Below are positions 54,641-64,000 of a DNA stretch of 64,000 bases, one piece after another. The DNA is taken from contig NC_079488.1 in assembly GCF_020520425.1 (NCBI RefSeq), positions 2,519,747-2,583,746 on the forward strand. Reading direction: 5' to 3'. The notes beneath the pieces were generated by a model that worked only from the letters and a program-made list of their open reading frames with translations, made no database searches and was not told the origin of the DNA. Made by a program: the position numbers and the translations under genes. The stretch is from Spinacia oleracea. Its lineage: Eukaryota; Streptophyta; Magnoliopsida; Caryophyllales; Amaranthaceae. Positions within the stretch are counted from its first letter, which is position 1; each line of letters opens with the position of its first letter.

Positions 54641-56049
54641 ATGGAGTCGTGGTGGGAGTCTGTATCAAAAGCTCGCTCCCGAATCCAAACCCTTCTTTCT
54701 TTCCTCCCTCCGTTATTGTCAACCAGCGATTCTCTATCCTCCCTAGTGGACTCTGATCAACCCGCCCGCTCTCTTCTAGACTCATATGAAGCCTACTCTG
54801 CCATGTCATCTGCTCTCTCCGGTTCTGGAGATGACCCTCTTTGCCAATGGCTCTACGACACCTTCCTCCAGTCTTCTGATCACTCTGAATTAGACTTCCG
54901 CCTTGTGGTGGTGTCATTGGTACCTCTAATTGCTGGCCTCTATCTCTCCCGCATCCACACCTTTTCCACTACCTCCCCTGCCGCCCATGGGTCCCCGTCC
55001 CTTGCTGGGTTTGAAGCTGTTCTCTTGGCTTTGTACTCTTCCGAGGTTAAATCTCGTGCCGGCAAACCCCTCCTTGTCTCCATACCTTCTCCTGCTTACC
55101 TCTCTCACCATCCTTCCCTCTATCACACCCTAACTCCTCAACCTCACCCGTCTCCTTCTCATAATAGTAATTACTTCTCTAGATCATCCTCTTCTTCTTC
55201 TCCTTCTGGTGTGTCTGGGAATGGGATTGAGATTGGAGTTGGGGTTATCTCACCTCCTCTAGAACGCCAAATAGGGATCCAATCCACAAAGCGTGCTTCC
55301 ATTGTTGGGGTAGCCTTCCATTGCTTTTTCAAACACATCTCACAAATGCCTCTTTGGTCTAAGGTAGATCTATGCCGTTTTGCTGCTTTGTGGGCTGGCA
55401 ATGATTGTCCCTGTGCTCATTCTCTTGACTTCCACTGTAATACTCCTACTACAACTGCTAATCGACTAGATGACTGATGACAATGACGATAATGTCTCTA
55501 TCAGTGAGGAGCTTATTGTTTCCTCTACCATTAGCAGCAGCACAACTAGTAGGTCTAGTACCATTGGAGGTATCATTGCTGAAAATCCACACCCTCACCA
55601 AAACGGAGCAGCAGGAAGTGAAATCATCCTTTCGGACGTTATTTCGAGGTTCGATATCAACGGCAAGAATACCACTCACTCCCAAATGTCTTATTTTTTC
55701 TAATTCTTCTGGGGGACATGAACATGGGCAGGAACAAGGAGAAGGAGTGAGGATTTTGCTGCCTTGGGAGCTGTTGCAGCCTTTGCTGAGGATACTGAGT
55801 AACTGCCTGTTGGCTCCTGCTTCTATGAATAACCAGGAAGTTAAGGACGCTGCTTCTGTTGCAGTGCGGCGTCTTTATGCCAGGGCTTCTCATGATCTGG
55901 CTCCTCAGGCTATACTGGCTACACGAAGCCTTGTTCAGCTTGATAACCGTGCTCGGGCCACTGCTAAGGCTGCTGCTTTGACCACTTGTTCTTCCAATGT
56001 TAACACCCCGGAATCTAGTAAGCCTGAGGTCTTCTTGGTCTCCAAGTGA
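54641..56049 (+). CDS. HYC: hyccin (FAM126) family protein, frame broken in the middle
   Basis: The first part (54641-55477) matches plant hyccin: LLDSYEAYSAMSSALSGSGD, CQWLYDTFLQSS, LAGFEAVLLALYSSEVKSRA, SIPSPAYLSHHPSLYH, VISPPLERQ and STKRASIVGVAFHCFFKHIS. The last part (about 55700-56049) matches the conserved C-terminus: ILLPWELLQPLLRILSNCLL, VKDAASVAVRRLYARASHDL, ILATRSLVQLDNRAR and PEVFLVSK. These parts are in different frames. In between, a third frame (55470-55703) encodes a Ser- and Asp-rich linker. Either two small indels, a sequencing error, or an intron explains this; GTAATACT at 55437 to an AG ending at 55618 would restore frame, but that stretch is not intron-like in composition. 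Hyccin belongs to the plasma-membrane PI4-kinase alpha complex (with TTC7/EFR3-type partners). Whether this copy is functional is uncertain. Confidence 0.8.
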
Positions 56050-56206
56050 TGAAGATTCCCATGACACACTCCTCTCTTTGTTTTAGGTAATTTATTTGTA
56101 TGCACTACTTAATACGGTTTTGCAGAAAGCTAATTGATTTTACTACTGGTTAATGCTTTTACATATATGGGAAACATGAGTACTCGTATTTCTACTGGTT
56201 AATGAT

Positions 56207-58497
56207 TTGGTGGAGGATCTCGATGCACTTGGGCCCTTGGCTATGAGCAGAGAATATAGTGTGGCCTCAATTTAGGTTGTTTTTGTCCATTCATGGTTGG
56301 TTGGCATAATTCTCAAATTTGATTTAATCAATAGCATGAGTCTGGTGTGAGATTGCTTCCAATCCGTGTGTAGTTATCATAGATAAAAATGCGGTATCGG
56401 TCACGGTCGCGGAGTCTCGGTAGCGGAAATGATGCGTTAGTCGCGGACCGTGTCGCGGTTGTCGCGTAGGAATTTGAAATTTGAAAAAGAATCCCCATGT
56501 CAGCCCCACTCACTTCCTACCCTAGTCCCCCTCCCTTAAACCGTACACGTGACATAATTAAATGATTACTTTTGTCTACCTTCTCTCTTCTCTCTTGTTT
56601 TAGCTCTGAAAATGGAGTTCTCTACTCTATTTCAGTGGAGTTTCTCCATTTCTTTCCTTTTTGCCGAAAACATGGGGAATTCGGCTGAAAACCGAGTAGA
56701 TGTGAGGCTAATAACGTTTAATGCGGACAAAATTCGTTCGGATCGGTTGAACCGGCCGAGATATCGCCGTTTTTAAAAACACCTTGACAACTCGGGATAT
56801 CTCGTATCGCCAGCCTCCAAAACCTAGTTAACTCGGGCGATACGAGTTAACTCGGGCCAGTTTTTACACCATGGTAGTTATCACATGTTTCTTAGGGTCT
56901 CACACTCTTTTTTAGATCATGAACTTTGCAATATGTTTCGAGTGAGGGTCTTTGAATTGTGAAGTTAGTGAATGGCTAAAGTTTATTATGGGTAACAGTG
57001 GGTGTGGAACTTAGTGGAGTTTGGCTCAGAAAAGAGAGATTTTTCTTAGGGATTATTGAGTTGGTGAACTACTGCACTGGAAAATGGGAAGGTAACATCA
57101 GTGACTACATTATTATTCCATCTTTCTCACGGAAGAACACTGAAAGATAATTGAACTTTTACTCTCTTTTCATGGTTAATTGATTTATGTATATGTTACG
57201 TTGTTTTACTTTGAGAATTATTCTTTCACTTTTTTTCTTTATCCTCTATTTAGAACGGGAACTTCTTAGAGGAGTTAATGATCCTTACAAAATATTTGTA
57301 GTGTCTTAACACCGTCCTTATGTTGTCTACAGGATGGTGCAGATAGTGGCTATGGAGCTAAAGCACAGGAAGTTTTGGGGCAGGTTAGAGGAAGGTAAAT
57401 GTCTCTACTGTATGCTTCATTTCTTTTTACTTGGAAATGTTCGATCTGCCTTGTTGGCTCGTATCATCAGGGAAATTTAGGCATTGAACTGCTATAGAAA
57501 GTATAGTGATTAGTGAATGATAGTTAAGGACCCGTTTGGTATCTTTTTTTGTTTTCAGTTTTCTCTTTTTCACAAAAGTAAAAATCAACATATGAAAACC
57601 ACAAAAAGTAGTTTTCTGTTTTTTGTTGTCAGATTTCTAAATCAACGTGGTCACTATAAGTATGCTTATTTTTTAAGTTAATGATTCAATCTAAATCATA
57701 AGACATACAAAACCAAAACTGAAAACTGACACCGACACCGAACAAGCCCTAAGATAGCCACTTCTTCCCCATCATCTCCCAACTCTTTGTTGTTTCATCT
57801 ACCTTTTTGCGTTACGAAAGGATTGATTTGTGAGTACCCTTGTTTTGCTTTCAACCCAAATCATTGAGTATCAACTTATGAAGTTACAAGTAAGGTAAGG
57901 GCGGGTTATTTCAATTTAGTACTGCTCTTAGAATGAAGACACGAATTGTTTTTTCTGTTTCTTTCTTTCTTTTCTATCATGGAACGCTCTCCTCTTATTC
58001 CTTGAATCCTTGTACTACAATGGCGTTCGCTGTGTGTTAATGAATGATCTTACTCATTTTCTGGAGTTCTGTTAAAAGTTTGCAACTTTGTTAATCAGTT
58101 TTATCTTTAATATCTTCTGAATTAGGGTTTAGGGTTTTACTCCGTTATGATTTAGGAATTCGGAAAACTACAATTATGTTGTACCATTTTTAATGGTTAC
58201 TTTTGTGTTCTTGATAGGGATTTTCGCCATGAGAAAACCAAGAAAAAACGCGGAAGCTACAGAGGAGGACAAATCGATCTGGACTCTCATTCAATCAAGT
58301 TCAATTATGATGATGAAGAATGACTTTTTGCTTAAATGTTCCTGAAAATGTGGAACTAGCATCAAATTTTGGTCTAATGTTTTCTTACATTTTTTTTGTA
58401 CAACCATTTTGGATTATTGATGATTGTAATTGACATGATATTGTTGGCATACGGAGTACTTGTATTTCTTTCCTGCATCTTCAAAGTTCAAATATTT
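56207..58497 (+). pseudogene. duplicated 3' fragment of gene 2 (exons 5 and 6)
   Basis: The segment is paralogous to the region from intron 3 (about 45718) to the 3' flank (about 51293) of gene 2. Exon 5 recurs at 57333-57394 and exon 6 at about 58219-58324, nearly unchanged, including splice sites and the stop codon. Exon 4 and its surroundings (about 46712-47632 in the parent) are missing, and exons 1-3 are absent. It lacks the hAT MITE and the LINE seen in gene 2 but has its own 495-bp insertion. It starts about 150 bp past the hyccin stop codon. Confidence 0.9.
56380..56874. mobile_element. 495-bp insertion with 9-bp TSD in the duplicated tail
   Basis: Flanked by TAGTTATCA at 56371-56379 and 56875-56883. 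The parent region at about 45880 has the site once, without insertion. Ends are TAGATAAAAATGCGG and TTTTTACACCATGG, with only weak inverted similarity. The interior has CGCGG-rich repeats at the left and paired GATATCTCG and GAGTTAACTCGGG motifs at the right. TSD length suggests a Mutator- or hAT-type non-autonomous element. Confidence 0.65.
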
Positions 58498-59382
58498 ATT
58501 CATTTATATTATTTTACTAGTCTTGCACTCTTTTATTGACTCATATTCAACTGACTTGTCGATTACTAAACTAAATTGATCTAATATAATAAGTTATAAT
58601 CTTTTATAAGTTATAACCAACGAACTAATCGAAAAACTAGGTTGTTTTAACTAAATTGACTCAATTCATTAACAATTGAACTTGTTTGTACCATTTCGTT
58701 GTTGAACATTTTAATCTAGTTGATGTTTAAACCAATAGGAATATCTGAAAAACTTGTATTTACAAAATTTACAAATTCATTATTATCGATTATTAATTAC
58801 TACGTTGATAGTTATTAATTCATCAATAAATGTTTCATGAATACGAAGTGATAAAATCTATTAGTCATTAGTTCATCGTTATCTATGATAAAACTAAATA
58901 ATATACTATATACTCACTAACTTTACTGGTCTTAAATTTTTAACACTTTTAAAATTTAGTTCCCGCCCTTGTCTCCTAATTAATACATCCATATTATAAT
59001 ATAAACATATTGAAAATTGAGATTTTAGTAATAACCCGGTATTGTTAATAATTTGTATCCGACTTGACCTGACTCGACATGAACCCGACTCGATATGATA
59101 TGAACCTGTTACAACCCGGCTAAACTCGTTTACAACCCCACCTGACCCGACTATAATCTGATCAGATCTGACATAACCCGACCCGACATGAATTCAACCC
59201 GACACAACCCGACCCACTCTGACCCGACTCGATTATTCCCCGATCCGATATTAACCCGAACCGACATGAACACAACCTGGACCCGTGTCAACCAACCCGA
59301 ACCCGAATTGCACCGTTAAATTTTCAACTCCACCCGATCCAACCCAATAGCTAAATGAAATTGTTTCAACCCGCACTGATGA
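58498..59382. other. AT-rich spacer and degenerate CCCGAC repeats
   Basis: 58498-59030 is AT-rich without features. From about 59035 to 59350 the sequence repeats variants of ACCCGAC and AACCCGA, similar to the subterminal repeats of the hAT-type MITEs but without their TIRs. No gene seen. Confidence 0.55.
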
Positions 59383-60783
59383 TGTTAGGTTATGATTCAT
59401 ATGACAAAACATAAATCATGCGGAAAAACCATAAAGCCAGGAAAGCATATTATTTACACATAATCATTTAGCATAGTTTAGATGCATACACTTTGTTGCG
59501 TGCCCTCCCTAGCTGCGCCCGAACCGAACAAGAACAAGTCTTTAGGAATCCAAGTGTCGTCCCTCCGTAGATAGTCCACAGCACGTCCGGATCCGCCTTA
59601 AGCTTGACCAACTAGAATCGCCCTTAAGGTTGCTTAGGAATTTCGGCTATTAAGGTGCAAGTGTATGACTGATTTTTCTTCAAAATCTTACCTTTAGAAT
59701 ACTTCAATTGTATCTAAAAATTATGACCCTAGGCACCTATTTATAGAGGTATGGAAAAGGAACTGGAATCCTACTAGGATACGAATTAATTAAACAAGAA
59801 TCCTAGTAGAACTCTTATTTAATTAATTTATCCTTTTAGGATTAGGAATTTAATCATATATCGAATCCTGATAGCTTTAGGATTCATATATGAACACAAA
59901 CACACACGCACGCACAGCAGCCCACGAGGGGCGCCATGCGCGCGCTCGCAGCCCGCGAGCACTCGCAGCCCATTGCCACGAGGTCCACACGCTGCCGCAG
60001 CCTTGACGCGCGCTGGGCCTGCCTTGCGGTGGGCCTGGCACAACCTTGGCTGGTGCGTTGTGGCGCGCTGGCTTGCTGGGCGATGGCCCGGCTTCGTGTT
60101 GGGCCTTCGTCTGGCAGGCCTCGTCCGATGCTAATTCGTACGATACGCTTCCGATTAAATTCCCGATTCCGGAATTTATTTCCGATACGAACAATATTTA
60201 ATATTTCCGATTCCGGAATTAATTTCCGTTTCGAACAAATATTTAATATTTCCGTTTCCGGAATTATTTTCCGATTTCGATAATATTTCCGATTCTGACA
60301 ATATTTCCGTTTCCGGCAATATTTCCGATTCCGGCAATATTTCCATTTCCATTAATATTTTCCGATACGTACCATGTTTCCGTTTCCGGAAACATTTACG
60401 ACTTGGATAATATTTATATTTTCCGATACGATCCATATTTCCGTTTCCGGTAATATCATCGTTTCCGGAATATTCATTTCTTGCTTGTGACGATCTCAGC
60501 TCCCACTGAAACCAAGATCCGTCGATTCCGAATATCCATAGATGGAGTATTTAATGCCATTAAATACTTGATCCGTTTACGTACTATTTGTGTGACCCTA
60601 CGGGTTCAGTCAAGAGTAAGCTGTGGATTAATATCATTAATTCCACTTGAACTGAAGCGGCCTCTAGCTAGGCATTCATCTCACTTGATCTCACTGAATT
60701 ATTAACTTGTTAATTAATACTGAACCGCATTTATTAGACTTAATATTATATGCATACTTGGACCAAGGGCATTATTTCCTTCA
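59383..60783 (-). repeat. copia 3' LTR of the right-end element
   Basis: 1401 bp, with the GC-rich block at about 59905-60125, the 18-bp repeat array at about 60150-60470 and the palindrome near 60547-60569. Same family as the other copia LTRs. Confidence 0.9.
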
Positions 60784-61660
60784 GTCTCCCACTTGTCCTT
60801 AGGGACAAGTGTGCATTTACCTAATTCCTTTGTCGCTCGATGCTTGCTCTTGAACATAAGGTAAGAGTTGTCATCCTTATTATGACCAGAGGTGTTTCTC
60901 GGTTTCAGAGTTCAACTGATCAAATAAACAGATAATCATAGCCTATGATTCATCCGAGCACGGCCATGCATTTTACAGTTTCTAGCTCTCCGAGTGGCCT
61001 TGTACAACTTTTAAGCATCTCATCCCGATTTATGGGAGGACAATCCCAATCTTGCGATCTTGAGATTTAGACTTCGTTTGATAGGTGATTACCTGAGCGT
61101 TGCCTTTATAGCCTCCTTTTACGGTGCGACGGTTGGTCAACGTCAAAGCAACCAGTTCTCAAACAAGTAATCTCAAATCACTCAGGTATTGAGGATTTAG
61201 TGTCTAATAATTTTAATGAAATTTACTTATGACAGATTTTCATCTCTTACAGTAAAGTTTCATAGGTCTGTCCGATACTAGTCTTCCCAAAGTAAGTATC
61301 TATGCAAATGATTATGACATTGCCATGTCCACATAGTTCAAGAAACAGAACTACTAGTCATCTTGCATTCTAGTCGTCTAACGTTTTCTATGCGTCCAAT
61401 TTTTATAGAAAACTCCGACTAGGGACCATTTTCAACTTTTGACATTCAAGTTCACTTGATAGACATTTCTTAGTCACAGGACTGGTCCTGACAGTCTATC
61501 TTGAATATATCGTCAAATTGAAGGGACTCATCATTTAATAAACCACAAATTAAATGGAAAAATGAATTCTATTCATTTATTGTGAATGATTAACCAATAA
61601 TGTTTTACAAAGAATTAAACTCTAAAACTTTAAAACATTAAATAAGGACATCAAAGCCAT

Positions 61661-63998
61661 TCTCCAATATGCTTGATTGCCTGTGCTACAATGTGAGTGT
61701 TGCTTCTCACTTGTTGCATAGGTTTAGTTATCATGCTTTGCCAATCTTAATATCCCTTTCATCGAATGTTTTTCGAGATAAGATTATAAGATCTTTTGAG
61801 TTTGTTTATTATGTGATCTAGTCTTTCTTACTACAATAGTGGTTCTACGCATTTTGCAATGAAGAACCATCAAGTCAGCAGACATGTGATCCACCCAAGT
61901 TCAGTGAAGAACTTTTTAATGTAAACAACTCAGTTTTATTGCTTCTTAGGCAATAAGTACTTTTACTTCAACTGTTTAGGTTGCTAGTGATGCTTTGTTT
62001 GGATTTACTTATCCAAGCAGTTCACAGATATGTGGAAGACTTTCCAGCTGTATCTTAGAACATAGAAATTAATATTTAATTTCCCATGCAACAACTCATG
62101 GTCTTCAATCCATGTTGCCATTTTCAAAACACGATGCTCTATAGCTCGTCCTTTGTTAATGGTTAACTCCAAAGGAATCTTGCTTGATCCTTTGCCAGTG
62201 TTTACGCGTTTAGCATCAATATTTAGCATATCTTTATTTCCTTGAATCAAGAACTATTCCTATGTACCTTTTCAAGTACCATAAGTTTTTCTTGATCTCA
62301 ATCTAGTTGACCTTTACTTAGATCAATAGAGACTGGTATATGTTCGTCATGCCTAAAGCCATACGATACGTTTTTGGCGATCCTCATATTATATCATACA
62401 TGATAAATTCTTTTGCAGAATAATTCCCAATTGAATTCTATTCATGTAACTTTAGCTCATCTAGTTTCAGTAGATACTAATTCCAGCTAAATTCTTTGAC
62501 ATATAATATAGGTTAAGAATCTCATTTAGACTCTTTGATGTTTAACTTAGTAAATACTTATACATAGTTCAAACATCCTTTACTTAGATTTATTCATATG
62601 GGTCGAATATCTCCAATGGAGTCTTTCGTGTTTGATTTAGTAAATGCCATTACTTAATCCAAAACAATATCATAAGATCTTTGTAAATAGATCTTAATAC
62701 CCAGTATGTACTAGGTTTCGCCTTGGTCCATCATTGATGAATAATTTCAAACCTAAGTCATTAGCATTTGAATGTTATTTCACAATAGAGAGATATGTGT
62801 GTGATACACATAGGACCAATTAAGTTTTTATGTACTCCCACTAAATTTCTTATATATCTATAAGAATCATGTACATTTTATGAAACCAAAATACTTATTA
62901 GCTTCACTAAAATATAATTCCAATTCCCAATTGCTTGCTTAAATCTGTACTTAGATTTCATAAGCCAGCTTTCCTTTTCAAGCATTATTTGGATCCACAA
63001 ATCCTATGACATGCCATGCACATAGTTTCTTCGAACATTTGACTGAGGAAGATGTTTTGTCATCCAATTGCCATATGTACCAATATGCAATCATTGCTTG
63101 AATTATAGACTTAAGCATTACGATTTTGCATGAGGTTTCAACACAATCCACACCGTGAATTTGCTTGTAACCTTTAGCAACTAATCTAGCTTTGTGTGTG
63201 AACACAATTTCATGTTTGATGGTTTTTATCCTTAAAACAAACTTGCAACCAATAGGTGTGAAACTATTCTTGCAAATCAACAAAATTTCAATTTTGTCAT
63301 CAAAACATTGAGAGTATGTTTTATGGCCTCTAACCATTTAAAACATTTGAGTCTATATATGGCCTCTAACCATTTTAGGGAATCTGGGTTTCGTAATAGC
63401 TTTCTTACAGGTCACAAACTCATTAATCTACATGATAATAGTTTGACTGCAAGTTGTAGGTTTCTTCAATATCTAATAGAAGAATCGCATAGCTTCAGTG
63501 ACCTGATCTCCATGTTTCTTCACTATCTAATAGACGAATCTCATAGTTTCAGTGACTTGAACTCTATGCCTACTTGGGTATAGAACATCAAACAATAGAA
63601 TATCAGTAGCCACTTGAAAGTCCTTTGAATATTCTGTTTTCCTTGAAGCACTTGTAAAGTCTTCTAAGAGATGTCTATTCTTTAAAATCCACTTCTAAAG
63701 TCCTTAAAGAATACGTGTTTGGATTTCTTAAAGAACTTCGAAAAGCCTCCGGAATGTCCGTTTATGTTTGTTGTTCGCCTCGAAGACTTTCGAGGTCTAT
63801 TTTCTCCCACTTGTCATTTTGGAAACGAATCTCCAAAAGGACATTATTTCGAGCAAACAAACATTATGTTCTCAAAAATTTGTGGTAGAAACAATACCCT
63901 TGTGTCTCATTTGAATAAATCACAATGAAACATATATCTATTCTTGGGCCTTAGTTTGTTGAATAACAAACACTAAGCTCCCACTGAGTTTAGGAACT
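61661..63998 (-). pseudogene. pol: highly decayed copia pol
   Basis: Traces of the copia polyprotein remain on the minus strand. The best is at 62978-63337, with KARLVAKGYKQIHGVD, MLKSII and WQLDDKTSS, which correspond to KARLVAKGYRQVHGVD, MLKSIR and WQMDVKTAF of the young copy. At 63780-63900 nucleotide matches to 25560-25680 reappear (TTTTCTCCCACTTGTCATTT). Many indels and stops rule out function. Confidence 0.8.
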
Positions 63999-64000
63999 CT

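Larger units (their letters stand above)
59383..64000 (-). mobile_element. Ty1/copia element with decayed pol, runs off the window end
   Basis: The 3' LTR is at 59383-60783 (TGTTAGG ... CCTTCA on +). It is followed by a polypurine tract and a 3' non-coding region (60784-61660) about 96 percent identical by eye to the young copy. From about 61680 similarity drops sharply and only scraps of pol remain. The 5' part lies beyond the window. Confidence 0.88.

Overview
This is a stretch of plant nuclear DNA, almost certainly from a eudicot. It has spliced genes with GT-AG introns, AT-rich intergenic sequence and dense nested LTR retrotransposons. The sequence alone does not fix the species. Three host genes lie on the + strand: (1) eIF4A-III, the DEAD-box helicase of the exon junction complex, with 8 exons at 8184-16805; (2) a LisH plus SRP40-C-domain nucleolar phosphoprotein of the Nopp140/SRP40 type, with 6 exons at 43622-51118; (3) a hyccin (FAM126) family protein at 54641-56049, whose frame breaks in the middle. 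A 3' fragment of gene 2, holding its last two exons, is duplicated downstream of gene 3 (56207-58497).

All else is mobile DNA or its debris. Positions 1-2024 are an antisense Ty3/gypsy LTR-like segment that appears to interrupt a decayed Ty1/copia element, whose 3' half and 3' LTR occupy 2025-6061. That copia element in turn abuts an antisense half-LTR of its own family (6062-6759). A 376-bp Mutator-type MITE with a 9-bp target duplication sits about 230 bp upstream of the eIF4A-III start codon. A solo copia LTR lies at 17713-19108.

The space between genes 1 and 2 holds a three-level nest. A small DNA transposon with long terminal inverted repeats (19676-43403) was entered by a Ty3/gypsy chromovirus-like element (19965-42933, 5-bp target duplication GTGTT). 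The 5' LTR of that element was then entered by a young Ty1/copia element on the minus strand (21509-31974). The gypsy element's 3' LTR preserves the empty copia site. The gypsy element carries an extra acidic ORF ahead of gag, and an Asn/Gly-rich tract stands where a CCHC zinc knuckle would be expected. The copia element has an unusually long leader (about 2.8 kb) with a CpG-rich 21-23 bp minisatellite.

Gene 2 carries a hAT-type MITE in intron 3 and a 5'-truncated LINE in intron 5. The duplicated tail lacks both insertions and so serves as a natural empty-site control. The right end (59383-64000) is another minus-strand copia element: its LTR and 3' non-coding region stay close to the young copy while its pol is heavily decayed. 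I found no tRNA, rRNA or CRISPR array. The most unusual items are the features of the two retrotransposon families (extra gypsy ORF, knuckle loss, U3 18-bp repeat plus palindrome, CpG minisatellite leader) and the duplication history around genes 2 and 3.
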